64,000 nt of DNA, taken from the NCBI GenBank assembly GCA_947172415.1, contig OX359197.1, positions 1,922,001-1,986,000 on the forward strand, written 5' to 3'. The stretch is from Chondrosia reniformis (lineage: Eukaryota; Porifera; Demospongiae; Chondrillida; Chondrillidae). How positions within the stretch are numbered: the first letter of the stretch is position 1; the number at the start of each line of letters is the position of its first letter. Shown piece by piece: positions 41,701-53,250 of the stretch. The translations under genes were made by a program, and so were the position numbers. Below the pieces are notes generated by a model. That model was not told where the DNA came from, did not search any database, and was given only the letters and a program-made list of their open reading frames with translations.

Positions 41701-41971
41701 TATGGGAACACAAAGTTTTACCTGATAAAGCTGCAAATGTAGACACATGGCTTTATAAGTAGCTAAAAAGAAAACTGTATTGCATGTATTCAGTCTCATG
41801 CTTAAAAACTTCTACTCATGTACATAGGTGTTCTACTGCAACACAACGTGTCAGAAAATGGCTTGGGAGTCTGGGAGTCATCGTAAAATGTGTCGCATTT
41901 TGAAAAAACAATCTGAAAGTAATAAAACAGTCAAAACTCCAATAAATGCAGGTCAAGATGTATCTCATTGA
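32738..41971 (+). CDS. ANKMY2: ANKMY2, ankyrin repeat and MYND finger protein
   Basis: Nine exons: 32738-32801, 33905-33981, 34355-34462, 39828-39957, 40283-40375, 40429-40696, 41098-41233, 41538-41672 and 41828-41971. Phases agree throughout, giving 384 residues (vertebrate ANKMY2 is about 440; the variable tail is shorter here). Residues 48-126 hold ankyrin repeats (NGMTALMHAAYKGNL, YTALMFATMSGSIP, HGRTAAQVGAFIG). KPQGFSAYTGTEKLPKLP follows. The MYND zinc finger has all eight ligands (C319, C322, C332, C335, C341, C345, H355, C359). In vertebrates it acts with FKBP38 on ciliary adenylyl cyclase and Hedgehog signalling (family knowledge). Intron 5 is only 53 bases, while intron 3 (5.4 kb) holds a whole MATE gene. 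It shares a promoter with ALG13-a. Confidence 0.88.
33345..33445 (+). repeat. tRNA-derived SINE-like element
   Basis: TAGCTCAGTGGCAGAGC matches a tRNA A box; the B box (GGGTTTACTTCCC) is degenerate. Related copies: 43775-43985 (+), 39985-40150 (-), 56805-56910 (-), and fragments at 24650-25110 and 32050-32530. The element ends in a pyrimidine-rich tail, not CCA. Being dispersed and degenerate, it is a SINE-like repeat and not a tRNA gene. Confidence 0.55.
33760..33870 (+). repeat. Short tandem array, TTGAATTAGTATCATT-type
   Basis: About four imperfect copies of a unit near 28-40 bases containing TTACTTCCRCTT and AATTAGTATCATT, within ANKMY2 intron 1. Confidence 0.6.
34463..35697. other. ANKMY2 intron 3, part before MATE gene 1
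   Basis: AT-rich. Holds a degenerate hairpin-MITE copy at about 34930-35040 (GATAAGGCTAACCATATTGG) and a TTTATTATRTACAA direct repeat near 34840-34930. No gene seen. Confidence 0.5.
35698..38235 (+). CDS. MATE-family transporter 1 (SLC47-like), nested in ANKMY2 intron 3
   Basis: Two exons, 35698-36679 (donor GTGGGT) and 37463-38235 (acceptor TTTTCAG), joining in phase to 584 residues. About a dozen hydrophobic segments make a multidrug and toxic compound extrusion transporter. Seen: ETLVSQAYGAGN (first half of the MATE signature), RYYQAQGIVIPFILTG followed by GNVVNVVANYIFVI, and the second-half segment GSPKEAKKSLYVAAVLLGIW. A hydrophilic loop (residues about 470-530) precedes a last membrane segment, as in animal MATE proteins. 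Probably an H+/organic cation antiporter at the plasma membrane (family knowledge; substrate unknown). It lies in the same orientation as its host gene. Residues 95-265 are almost identical to MATE 2 although the flanks differ. Confidence 0.88.
36680..37462. other. Intron of MATE gene 1
   Basis: Non-coding; contains CT-rich and GACC-rich stretches near 36930-37260 (TCTATTTATACGACCTCTATT, CCCAGCTTCTATACAGAC). No gene. Confidence 0.55.
38236..39827. other. ANKMY2 intron 3, part after MATE gene 1
   Basis: Repeats only. A GC-rich dispersed-looking block lies at 38495-38735 with a perfect 12-base inverted repeat (38674-38685 with 38691-38702, TTGCACATGAAC). A twice-occurring TACGATTTCATTGGTCAGTG is at 39025 and 39247. 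An inverted hairpin-MITE copy is at 39335-39475, and a run of 12 G at 39635-39646. Confidence 0.55.
40804..40989. mobile_element. Short TIR element in ANKMY2 intron 6
   Basis: About 186 bases with imperfect terminal repeats TCGTAATTTGGGAATTTTTG and, inverted, CCGTAATTTGGCTAATTTTTG, with TA at both sides. It has internal symmetry and no coding capacity: a MITE. Its ends resemble those of 16619-17066 (TACCGTATAGCC). Confidence 0.6.
41260..41500. repeat. Dispersed repeat in ANKMY2 intron 7
   Basis: Two joined repeat pieces. CTCTTCAGGTTTAGTTCCCC..GGCATAGCATGTAGGAAAATGG is inverted at about 52010-52082 and 53985-54050. GATTCATCTTTAGTCTTTTAAGCATCT..TTTCAACCCTGGGGGGTCTTC is related to 43565-43720, 44250-44360, 45845-45945, 46785-46900, 55370-55440 and 59225-59340. 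Confidence 0.65.
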
Positions 41972-42397
41972 GAGTGTTCATTATTGTTCCACAAGTACAA
42001 CAGTAACCTTTTTACTGGCGTCTTAACCTCAAGTATCATGTTGTAAATTTTGTTAATTTTGTGTATTCTGTGGCATATGATACAAATTGTCAGCTAGCTA
42101 TTCCAGTAAGTCTGCATGTGAACAATGATTCTACTGGTCAAGGTACAATTGCAATGTGCAGCCAGAATCTGACTACTCAGCAATGAGTGGCTTTCTCATA
42201 ATTTCATTGAGTGTTTGGAGCAGTAGTTGGAAGAAATACAACTGCATGCTAACTATCCTTGCCTATAGTCATTCTTTGTAAGTGATCTTTAACGCCTTTT
42301 TGAAATTAATCACTGATAGCAATTGTACAAGTTACTATTGGAGCCTGACGACCTGACAAGTGTTGCGCAATACCTGGAGCTAGTTTTATAATCGGTC
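41972..42397. other. Intergenic, ANKMY2 to DsbA-like gene
   Basis: About 425 bases, same-strand genes on both sides; presumably the ANKMY2 3' UTR and the promoter of the next gene. No TATA box stands out. Confidence 0.5.
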
Positions 42398-45300
42398 ATG
42401 AAGGAAATCTACTTTTACTATGACGTTGTCTGCCCCTTTGCATATATGGCAAGTACCTTGATCGAATCCCTGGCTATCAGAAATAACGCAAAACTCATTT
42501 GGAAGCCAGTTCTTTTAGGTACGTATATGAGTACTATGGTTATTAATTGGTTGCAAAATTACGTTGGCGCGGTGAAGCTGTAATGTATATCATCATCAAT
42601 CATTGAACGTATATCACCAAAAGGTAGACTTCTATATCTTATATCTATCAATAATATTAGTATATAATCAATACATTCCTTACACAGTATATAGAAGTAA
42701 CATAGATTATCTATACTGCGGTCTGGCTTACCCCATCCATTCATAAATACCCCTATATAGGCGCTTATTCGGTAATGCATAAAATATAGCACATAATATA
42801 GACATTATGTATATACACATCCTTGCTGCATGTATACGTACATCTACTGTATTGTGATTGTACAATATACAGGAGGTATATACCAGGAAACACAAGCTGC
42901 CCAAGGAGCTGGAGGGTCGGCCACCGATGTGATGTCAGAAGCCAAACAGAAAATATCTGCTTTAGGTATATATGCTATACACAGGACACTTTTATATACA
43001 TATCTATTGAACCTATACCAATTAATTAGGGAAGGAGATTTGAATGAGAATGTCCATTTATAAAAGAGTACAATATTTCCTTACAACGTGCATACGTACA
43101 TACATACCCTATATAGTCCTATGAATATATGTACGTACCTTATGTGATCCTACATGGTTATATGTAAAAAGATACCTAGATTATTTTTTAGAAGCACTTT
43201 GAATTTATACTTTTGTTCGTTTTACATTTTTGTGATTAGAAGGCTCCCTGTACTACTGTAGTAGTTGTGCATATCAGTATTTAAGGTGCATCTATGGTAG
43301 TTTCATGATTTATGATTTTAGATTTGCAAAGACAATTATTCCGCCATAACGTTCCAGTGAAGCTTCCATTAGCTCCTTCTTTCAAGAAGACGCTATACGC
43401 AATGAGGCTTTTAGCCGCAACACCCAATGAGGTCATTTGTAAGAAGCTTACTCATGCTATGTACAAAGTGAGTTGGATGAAATAAGTTTGATTAATAAAC
43501 TTAATGGTTCTATAAATATGTCACCTTTTAGTAGTAGAATTCACCATACTATAATTAAATGACTGGGATTTCTTCCAACTGCACCATACTTATCTTTGAG
43601 ATGGTTCATCTTTGTCTCTTGAGTGTCTGGAGATGCAGAAAGAAGAAGAACGGTAAGTAACAAATGGTGTATCTAGACGCTCAAAAGGTAAAAGATGAAC
43701 CACCTCAAAGACAGCATACTGTAAATTGGCTGGATCACTGCCAGCTTGATCTAGTCTAGATGATTACTGCCAGCCAGCTTGATCTAGATGACTCATCCGA
43801 CATTGCTGTGGCAATTGTACATACGTAGCTCAGTTGCAGACAACTGGCAGGTCAAACCAGCTGTCCTGGGTTCAATACCTGTTATTTTTATCCTCCATGT
43901 TGTCTCTCCTAAAATGCCTTATAATATTGAAACAGTTGTGGTTTGTTTATCATCTTGATTATTCATAGAATTTCTAATGTAATATTACGTATATTTAGGC
44001 TTATTGGTGTGATGATGCTGAAGTAGAAAACATATCAACGTTACAAGAGATAGTTCAGAGTGTCCAATGGTCTATTAAGGTTGATGACGTTATCAGCAGT
44101 GAAGAGACAAAAACTGCTCTTAAAAACAATACTTCAGAGGCTGTTGAAAGAGGTGCTTTTGGAGTTCCAAGGTAAGTGCCTGAATCAGTAAGGTACGCAA
44201 CTCATAGGAGCTACGTTTGTTTAAAAGGCATATAAAACCTATATAGAGATGCATATCTTTGAGATGGTACATCCTTCAACTTTTGAGTGTTAAAAACGCT
44301 GTTTGGTTTCGTTTTTGGGTCAAACATTTCGACCCTGGGGATCTTCTTCAGTCCCCAAAAATAAGTTTGACGCATTTAGAAGGAATCCTTATTCTATATA
44401 GAGATATATAGTTTAAACATTTAAGTTTTATATTCAAAACTCTTGTGATGTGTACTTGGTTTGTTTAATAATAAAAAAAAAACGGGAAAACAAGGGAAAC
44501 ATTTAATAGGTTATGGTTAATAGGTCAATAAACAAGAAATTATTATCCCCTATGAAACTTTACTCAAGTGAAAAATGAAATCATCATGTCTTAGTATGTA
44601 TTAGTATTAGATGAGGACATTATATATACATATGACTGATACTATACTGTATGTGCATGGTTTGATTTTGGGTATATACCATAAAACATTTATTTCTTTC
44701 ACTCTTCTTCTTTAAATATGCAGCTTTTGGGCTGATGAAAAACTCTTTTTTGGGGTAGATCGAATGTTTCTGTTGGAAAATCACTTGAAAAATGAAAATG
44801 CTCATCCAACAAGACTAATGAAGCAACCTCTTTCTTTGCCCCCACAAAAGAAGAGACTAGCTTTCTACTTTGACTACGCATCTCCCTACAGCTATTTAGG
44901 ATCCACCCAAATTGGAAATGTGGAGAAATCTCATGCAGTAGTTGTTGAGTATGTACCAGTACTCTTGGGTGCCATCTTTAAAGGACAAGGTCTGCCATCA
45001 GAACCTCCAGGTTGGAGGATGCCTGAAGCAAAGCGAAATTATCTTTTCCGTGATCTCTTTGACTGGGCTGCTTATTGGAAAATTCCTATTAAGTGGAATA
45101 GTACATTTCCAATCAACACTCTATTACCCTTGCGAGTTACAGTGGCCAGTGGAATGAACCCAAGAGTGATTGAGAGATTGTGTGAGTTTAGTAGTCTGGT
45201 GGTACTTCATTCTTCATTTGGACAGTCAGGGGTCAGTTTTTGAATAGAGTGATAGATTGATATAAATTTTGATTTATAACAGGAAGTGCCCATTCAGCAA

Positions 45301-48300
45301 TGCTGGTCTTCCCAGGGCCCTCCATAAGTGTATATATACATGGAGAAAATCGGGTCTGATATGTCAATTGTACAGTGATCATGTGATAAGAGGGCCACAT
45401 AGGTATAAATGATAAAATGGATATTTATTATGAATAAAAAGTCAACATTTTTAAGCTTTCTCTTGAATTCACTAGGAGTTTTTGAATTTGTTAAGAGTGA
45501 TAATATTGCCACAGTTTACCACACACTAAAACATGATCAGTATTTTAGGGCTGGCTGTCACATGAGTTTTTAACTCTATTTATTGTCTTCCCTATACATG
45601 TACCTCTGCAGTCAGAGCTGTGTGGCAAGATAACATTGATATATCAAAGTCTGAATCTCTTACTGAACTGTTGGTTGGTTTGGGTCTTGATGGAGCTTAT
45701 TTAGTCAAAAAGGCTGAAGAATCAGAAATAAAGGCAAAGCTAATAGCTAATACACAAAGGTATCTGCATAAGTAATGTGGTGTTGTTCTACAGTAACTGT
45801 ATGTGTACATATACAGCAAAACTGTTTAATATTGTGATTATCTTTTAGATGGTACATCTTTCGAATCTTTGAGCATCTAAAATGCAGTTTGACTTGATAA
45901 ATCTTTTGGTCAAATATTTCAACCCTGAGGGTCTTCATCAGTGACTGATGGATAAGATTTTCAGTAGTCCTTTTATAGACACCTTTTCCCGCCTTTTTTA
46001 GTTCCTATCACGTGATCCACACTTCCTGTCACATGATCTCCAACCGGACGAGAGGAAGAGGAAGCATAAAAAACATTTCCAGGAATGCTGTAGAATGATT
46101 CCTTGGTCTAAGTATATTCTGACCTGACATTGCTGGATCCTTAGTGCTTCCTTGACTCTCCTCCTATGCCAGTTTGTTTCCCTGTCAGTAATTATGGCCT
46201 GGTCCTTGACTCTCCTTCGAAAAGTGTACCATCTAAAAGAACAGTTAGAAGAAATCCTTATTGATTTTTGACAGGATGTACACTGTATATAGCTGCCTGG
46301 TTAGCTATTAAATTTACTGTACATAGAGCTAACTTGTGGATCTGCCTAAGTACACAGTGGTGTACATTGTTTAATATATTGCATGGAAACCCCCATGTAT
46401 TCCAAAACATGTACTTAAAATTTAACATACACAAAGTTGTAAGTCGCCAAAGTTGCCCTCTCCAATATTTTAATTTATTATTCCTGATGTCAGACCTACT
46501 TTATGTGCTAAAACTTGTTTTAGAATCTTGGTTTAGCTTTGCCCATTCAAAAGTGTAAAATAATTAACGGTATTTAGCTTAAATCAAAGCAATTTGACCT
46601 GTTTCACGTGTACCATTGGTCTATCTGTTAGTACGCCTAACTATAGGACAAAGTGAAATTTACCATTTCAGTGGCCCTTCAAGATTTATTGCTAGACATT
46701 CTTACATGTATTCTTTCAAAGCTTGGAAAGATAAGCCTGAGGCTTTAGAGTGTCAGTTCTTACGTTGAGTGGTACAGCAGCTTTTCTTTTAGATGGTGCA
46801 TCTCTTAATTCTTTAAACATCTAAAAATGCAGTTTTGGTTTGAAATCTTTCTGTCGAATGACTGCTGGTGAAGACCCTTGGAGTCGAAACGTTTGACAAG
46901 GTCACATTTCCAGGCCAATGTATACCCTCTATAGTTACAGAAACTGAGTATACATATAGTGTGATGTGGCTGATTTCAATTCTACACAGGATAGAATAGA
47001 TTATCCATTGCTGAAAAAGTCAAGGTGCTTGAACAATTTGATGTAGTACATAGTCATACGTAAAGGTTCGGATCCTCTAGACCATAGTTTGCAAGCTTTT
47101 CAACTGTAGAAAGCCTCAATACTTCTTGTAAAGCAAAGGATATTAATTATGGAAGTATTTTTGTTTTTCTTGTATGCCGAACCCTTTAAATATTTATAAA
47201 TGTATTAAAATATAAATTAATGTAGAACTCCTTAAATGCATACTCCTGTTACGTAATTGCTGAGAAATCTATCAGACCTGTGGTTATGCAGTTAACAGGA
47301 GCCCATTGTATGTGTAATACTTATCAAGTGCACCCAACTGCTCCAAATTTAAGTACGATAATATCATACTGAGGAAACATGGTCCTGATTAAGTATTAAA
47401 CTGCAAAGGTCCCATGTACAATGATTTGGATAGCACCATCAGGCATAAGCCAACTACGTTCAGAATATCTCCAAGGAGCTAATTTTTAACGTATAAGAAA
47501 ATGCTGCCATTCTGTTCTTCGCCTGCTTCAGTACATATTAAAGACACCAATGAAGATGTAGATGGTCACAGAGACAATCCTGTTCCATTATATAGTCAGG
47601 CTTCCCATTACACTATGGTTTCTTCCCTCTAGAAACACATTAACACAGTCACCCCGGGTTAAGTTGGCTGTTTTATCCCTGATACAAGAGATCACATCGT
47701 CTCCACACTTTGTTACTGTAAAAGTAAAATTAACAGAGGAGCTATTGAGACACATCGCATTCCCAAAATTATCATGTAGACCGAGAATCACCAGTATTAG
47801 CAAATAATTTGTATCTTCTTTAATTTTTATGGTCACTTTGACAATCATTTTTTACTGCATTTTACGTATAAGGTGAATAAATGGACAACCCAAATGTACT
47901 TCTATAATATTCTTCTTAAGATATCAGTATATAGTCATGCATCTGTATATAAGTAACAGAAAAGAATTTTGTTTCAGCCCAATCATTTAAGCATTGAAAA
48001 TATATCAGCTGCTAGCAAACAAAAATATATGCCATATACGTACGTATATACTTTTGAATATGGCCAATTTGGATATGTGGAGTATGTGAGTTTAAAATCA
48101 ATGAAAGAAATTCTTTCCATCCATTTAAACAATCCCTACTCCATCCTCCCCATGTCTTGAGGTTTAGTTTTAGGACTTTGCCTAATATAAGTATTGCAAT
48201 TAGCTGAGAGTAGTAACACAGGCTAATTGAGAGAGCAGATCCTCGTATTCCCAAATTCCCAGAATTCAGCAAAAGGACATCTGAATCTCATACATGATAA

Positions 48301-48907
48301 TAATAATTCTCGGTATATATGGCTAAGTTGCACCTGCCAGTGGTTTCCTAAAGCCCTTAAAGTGTCTAAAGTAGGGAGTAGTCACGGTTTATGGGGGTTT
48401 CATATATAGGAAAAATGATATCAATGCAACTAATGTACAGTATGTGCAACCACAGATATCCTAACACATGATGCAATAACGAATAGTATTACACAACACA
48501 CAATTAATGGAGTTCCATCAACTGTACCCATTTTAGTAATTAGTAATCACATTCATGTACATTAATGCAACACCTTAATACATCCCTTGGCTAATTAATT
48601 CTAAAGTACTACTGATTGCTCCGAAGTGGGTTTAATAATTACTTTCTATAAACACACATACCTTTTAGCATACATTAACTGAGTGATGTATAATTACAGC
48701 CTTTTTAGGAGTTCGGTAATTCAATATAAGTAGACTGCTTCAGTTTTTACCCAGACTTCCATTCAATGATGTAGGGCTTTAGATGCTGGGTTATGTGGAG
48801 TTCCTTCATTTCAAGTTGAAGATGGAATTGTAATCTTTGGTCAAGATCGACTTAATGTTGTAGAAGATCTTTTGGATGGATGGACTGATGTAACAAGCAA
48901 ATTGTGA
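42398..48907 (+). CDS. Double DsbA/GST-kappa-like (HCCA isomerase family) protein with SKL end
   Basis: Seven exons: 42398-42518, 42873-42965, 43322-43467, 43999-44171, 44724-45181, 45612-45759 and 48775-48907; phases join to 423 residues. Module 1 (1-200) starts KEIYFYYDVVCPFAYMAS and ends FGVPSFWADEKLFFGVDRM. Module 2 (220-423) starts RLAFYFDYASPYSYLGST and ends CGVPSFQVEDGIVIFGQDRL. Both show the thioredoxin-like DsbA fold with helical insert of GST kappa and 2-hydroxychromene-2-carboxylate isomerase. The catalytic Ser of that family is present in module 2 (S231) but is Cys12 in module 1. The C-terminus SKL is a peroxisomal targeting signal (PTS1); animal GST kappa is also peroxisomal/mitochondrial. 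The reaction is not known. I chose donor GTGAGT at 45182 because it restores RLFRAVW. Intron 6 contains MATE fragments and belongs to the segmental duplication. Confidence 0.8.
43565..43985. repeat. Repeats in intron 3 of the DsbA-like gene
   Basis: A hairpin-type repeat piece (GAGATGGTTCATCTTTGTCTCTTGAGTGTCTGGAGATGC, then its rough inverse to 43715), followed by a tRNA-like SINE copy from about 43775 (TAGCTCAGTTGCAGACAACTGG, GGGTTCAATACC). Confidence 0.55.
45845..46230. repeat. Dispersed repeat with inverted ends, intron 6
   Basis: AGATGGTACATCTTTCGAA.. opens the element and its inverse TTCGAAAAGTGTACCATCT closes it at about 46216-46234. Inside lies TTTCAACCCTGAGGGTCTTCATCAG, the complement of the CTGATGAAGACC hairpin core. 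Nearby at 46790-46900 is a further copy. Confidence 0.6.
47425..48275 (-). pseudogene. MATE transporter gene fragments
   Basis: Minus-strand pieces of a MATE exon 1: the segment GNLGIRGSALSISLCYYSQL to NGWKEFLSL at about 48100-48262 (N-L-K for N-I-K as its main change) and a short match around 47440-47472 to the sequence encoding VGFMPDGAIQ. Between them is unrelated DNA. These are leftovers of a further MATE copy in intron 6 of the DsbA-like gene. Confidence 0.75.
47588..47848 (-). CDS. Small unassigned ORF
   Basis: An 86-codon minus-strand frame with an N-terminal hydrophobic stretch (YLLILVILGL) and four Cys later (MCLNSSSVNFTFTVTKC, CIRD). Five N-X-S/T sequons or near-sequons would suit a secreted peptide. 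The duplicate at 61404-61607 keeps the first 67 codons but loses the end through the 190-base deletion. I do not recognise it; it may be an exon fragment or chance. Confidence 0.2.
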   Translation of the reverse strand: MIVKVTIKIKEDTNYLLILVILGLHDNFGNAMCLNSSSVNFTFTVTKCGDDVISCIRDKTANLTRGDCVNVFLEGRNHSVMGSLTI

Positions 48908-49297
48908 TTCTCTTATAGTTTGGATATATATCTATACTGGAGATTTCTAGCTAAAATTTAACTTTTCAGTCATATGGAACCATAGTTAACTAATACGTAT
49001 GTCTGAATCGTATTTAGTGAGTTTTAGTTTCTGATTGACTTGTAAACAAAATTTGTCTCCTACTGTATGATATGCATTTATACGTACATATAATTATGAA
49101 TTTCCACTCCACACAGTAATGTCACCTAAGAATCCAAATGCATGCAGTTAGTACTTTACACTAGACAGATGACATACGTATATGTATGTAATTTAATTAA
49201 CTCTTAAGAAAGACACTTGTATCCCTATTTAAATGTAGTGGTACTGATGAACATATGAGGGATAGGGTATGTATGTAATTATATAATTAAGAACAAT

Positions 49298-51762
49298 TTA
49301 GCAATAAAAATGTGAAGCAGTTGTTTCATTAATATTACTTGTTTCATTAGATGAATTCTCCAGACCATTAAATAGACATAATTCTCTTTGATAGACAAAC
49401 AGCTGGCTCATAGTTGCTGATAATGCCAGTAGCATCATAATTAAGCAAAAAACTATAACTTGAACTGAAAGCACCTTGAATGAGATACTCACGGAATCTA
49501 CACTCTCATTTTCTAAAGATTCTTTTTGTTCTGCAATATTCATGTCAGTTGGAACAGTTTGGGATGGTCCAACCTCATTTTTCATTATTTTCTCACTTTC
49601 TTCATCCGACTGTTCTGTTTGTTTTGTAATCATTTTGTCAGGAGAATCTGTCTGAGATGGACCATTTCTTGTTATTTTATTGTTTTTATTTATGGAAGTA
49701 TCTTTTGTCAGGAAATGGCATTCACTCTGTGTCCCTGTAGCCATCATTTTTGCATTTTTGGAACGTTTTTCCCAATTGATACAAAGTATTACGACAATGT
49801 ATATCAATAATGCCACTCCACTCCCTACACCTATACCAGCATAGTATCCAAATGTTCCCATCTTCAAAGCAATGACTAATGCAGCACCAAATGGTATGCC
49901 AATTATACCAAAGCTAATTGCAGTTAGAATTCCTCCAAATACTTGCAAACCAGTACCTCGTAGAACACCCCCTAGAACAAACTGGGTATATTTTAGCAAT
50001 ATCATTGCTAAATACATTAACAATGGAAGTGCAATGCTTTTTAAGAGACATTCATCACTTGTTAGTATAAGTGGTATGTAGTCCTTCAGAGTCAAAGATA
50101 CGACCTGCACAGTGGACATCCATACACCAAATAGTAAGAATGTGATGAACAAAGATTTCTTAGCTTCACTTGGTCTACCTATATACGTATCAAAGCCACA
50201 ATACAGTACAGTACAATACAGTACCCCATTAGGGACCGAAGATGGTCTTTCAAAAGGTGACCTATCTCAAAATATTTATACATAAATAGTTAACATATAC
50301 ATCAAATACTATATTGTCTGAAGGAGATTATATTTAACTCTCTTTAATACACAAGACCTACAGTTATATGTATATATAATATAAAAATGTCATTTATATA
50401 ATACCATATGCCTGTGCTCGGTCTTATACAATATTATAAATATAGGCCATGTATTGCTCTATATATATACGTATGCATAAGTGTACGTAATGATCTTGAT
50501 GTTTCTATATACGTACATTCAATTTGCTGGTAACAGGGTATATGCATTTTACAGTGGCACCTATACAATATATATAGTGCAATGCATGACTTAAACCTGC
50601 ACTATATAAGATGATTCTAGTTAATTATCCTATAAGTCAGAGCATTTTGTAACTTGTACTGTATAATTAAGTGTAAAATATAGTATACTTGATTTTACTA
50701 TATGGCCTGGGTAACTGTTCATAAGTACATACTATATAACCATATAATATTGTGTATATATGTAAATACACATACGTACGTACCTTCTCCAAGTTTAGTC
50801 CCAATGCGTATACACAGTACCATGCCAAGTGAATATGGCCCTTGATAAAGTATTGTGCTGTAGGCTGATATTATTCCAAATACACCAATTTGTATAGCAC
50901 CGTCAGGCATAAAGCCAACTATATAATATCCTATACTAACGGTCCACCAATCTAAACAGAACATAAATACACCTGGAACTGCCAATGAAAGAAATTCTTT
51001 CCATCCATTCAAACAATCCCTACTCCATCCTCCCCATGTCTTGATGTTTAGTTTTAGGACTTTGCCTAATATAAGTATTGCAATTAGCTGAGAGTAGTAA
51101 CATAGGCTAATTGAGAGAGCAGATCCTCGTATTCCCAAATTCAGTACAATCACAAAGATGTAGTTGGCCACTACATTCACAACATTGCCAATTATTCCAG
51201 TCAAAATAAAAGGTATAACAATGCCTTGAGCTTGATAGTATCGAGTGAGGAGATACTGAAAGATTTGTGCCGGAATACCAGCATAAAATATTTCCAGAAA
51301 TTTACCAACTTCTTCTATAACACAAGGTGGTTGATGGAGCAGGTGTGGAAGGGACACAGTTTGAGAGAGTATTGAGTATTGTAGAAGCAGTACCAGACAG
51401 AGGATAAGGATTGCTCTTTGAAGTATAGTCCCAACTCTCAAGAGGTTTCCAGCACCATAAGCCTGAGACACTAAAGTCTCCACTCCTGATAGGAATCCAA
51501 ATGAAACTGAATTAACGATGAAATTTATGACACCCATACCAAGTTGCAATGCTGCGAGGACGGTTGCGGCATTAGTCTCTAAGTGCCCAACAAAGGCTAC
51601 CGAAACAATGAAAGGAATTTCAAGGAAAAAGTAGGTTAAAGCAATCGGAATAGCTAGGTAAATCTGTACCTTAGCTTCTTCTTTGGCCCAAGAGAAAACT
51701 TTTAATAACTTCTTACAACTCTTAAACTTTAAAAATCTCTGTATCCCTCTGTGTTCCTTCAT
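49298..51762 (-). CDS. MATE-family transporter 2 (SLC47-like)
   Basis: Two minus-strand exons, 50784-51762 (donor GTACGT) and 49298-50178 (acceptor TATAG), joining in phase to 619 residues. Seen: ETLVSQAYGAGNLLRVGT, RYYQAQGIVIPFILTG, DWWTVSIGYYIVGFMPDGA, then GRPSEAKKSLFITFLLFGVW. There are about twelve membrane segments, a long hydrophilic loop with repeated NGPSQTDSP / VGPSQTVPT pieces, and a final membrane segment. Presumed organic cation/H+ antiporter (family knowledge). Its 3' end is tail to tail with the end of the DsbA-like gene, 390 bases apart. Exon 2 is duplicated at 63053-63933. Confidence 0.88.
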
Positions 51763-53250
51763 AGTTCTTAAACTTTTGGGATGGACCTACACACTCGTAG
51801 TATTCTATATAATATATCACTGGCTAGCTGAGAGCCTGGTAACAGTCATGGAATAAAGTGTAATTTCCTATATAATAGTATTATAGGAAAGAATGATGCA
51901 AGGTATGCTTTCACAGCTCAGTTTTCAAAAAAATAAAAGAATTTATATTTTAATTATTATTAATTCTATTCTGAGTTACTATTTATTTCATATATATATG
52001 TGAAAAATCTTAGATACCAATTTCCTACATGCTATGCCTATTCTGTAAAAGAGCCTATAAGGGAACTAAACCTGAAGAGAGCTTCGGATGAAGATACAGG
52101 AGTCTTTTCTTCCTTCTTTTTCCTTCTTCCATCTTCTTCTCCACTGGGTCTGACAGTCGTTTCTGGGAATTCCACCCTTCATCAGTGATCCTGGGAGTCT
52201 TTGTCTTTTTCTTTATCTTGATTTTCTGTGAATCCTAGGGCGAAGTCATTTTGGACTATAGAATACAGTATTATATATAGTCCAAAATGACTTCACCCTA
52301 AAGACAAATGTACACAATTGTAAGTAAATAACATGTACAAAAATGATGTTGGAAGTAGGAATGGCAGTGTTCACTAATACATCTGCAAAAGTATTGAAAC
52401 AAGCCAGTGATTATATGATAAGGCTAATCATACAGAAGTTGCATGTAATACTGAAATTTAAGTAACCTAACCATACACTTCTGTGTTTGGGTGCACCATT
52501 CCTACTTCAGCTTGGTGCGCCCAAACACAGAAGTGTATGGTAAAGTTACTTATGGTTAAGAGATATATATACTGTATACGTATTATGTATACAGCAGATT
52601 GTCAAGAAAAGATCCTGATCATGATCATGTAAGTGTCCTAGGAGATCTGTAATGAAGCATTTAATTACATTACCCCAGGTAATTTTCCGAGACAAATTTT
52701 TATTAAAAGAAAGGTATATGTAATGAGTAGTCAGATAAATCTGTCAGGTATACCTTGAAAAGAAAAGAGCAGCAGTGATCATGAGTTACTGCTTCAACTG
52801 TTATGCATTCATCTACATGTCCAGGAATGTGTGATTTATTAACTTTCAATCAGTAATTATATAAGTGCATAAAATTCCTTTGCTTTGTTTGTTTATAGAA
52901 ACGTTTCAGTCTGGATTTCTGAATTGCATGTGTATAGTACTAAAGTTATTTTGAACTGTGTGTACTTGTTTTCTTATCTTGGCCATTTAGAGTGATTTTG
53001 TGGACATTATTATGGGATCCACCTCTAATACGTAGGTACATTTTTTAATATCCACACAGTCTATATAGCTATTTTAAGTCTAAGCATCTATCCAACAAGA
53101 TTTTCTGTTTTACACTTGTAGTCAATTTCTGGGTATTTGGCTTCACCAGCAGAAAAAAGTAGTCTAACTATATATAAAAATCAATCAGAATATCTAAATC
53201 TTGTGTTTGTAATATATAAGCAAACTATCGAAATAAATCCAAACAAACAA
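51763..53250. other. Repeat-rich spacer between MATE 2 and the kelch gene
   Basis: No gene. Contains the dispersed repeat at 52005-52230, an inverted repeat with 24-base arms (52237-52260 with 52276-52299, one mismatch) and the hairpin MITE at 52350-52545. The remainder is AT-rich. Confidence 0.6.
52350..52545. mobile_element. Hairpin MITE, fullest copy
   Basis: Body CACTAATACATCTGCAAAAG..GATAAGGCTAATCATACAGAAG, then a terminal hairpin with 28-base arms (52471-52498 and 52513-52540, one mismatch) around CTGTGTTTGGGTGCACC. Relatives at 26315-26500 and 53550-53715. Confidence 0.65.

Larger units (their letters stand above)
46930..50245. repeat. Segmental duplication, copy 1
   Basis: About 3.3 kb that recurs at 60892-64000 (cut by the window end) with high identity. 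It comprises part of intron 6 and the last exon of the DsbA-like gene, and exon 2 of MATE gene 2. The other copy lacks about 190 bases corresponding to 47468-47655. Confidence 0.9.

Noticed and set aside
49526..49810. 94-codon + strand ORF over MATE gene 2
   Set aside because: Antisense shadow of MATE exon 2, repeated at 63281-63565 only because of the segmental duplication.
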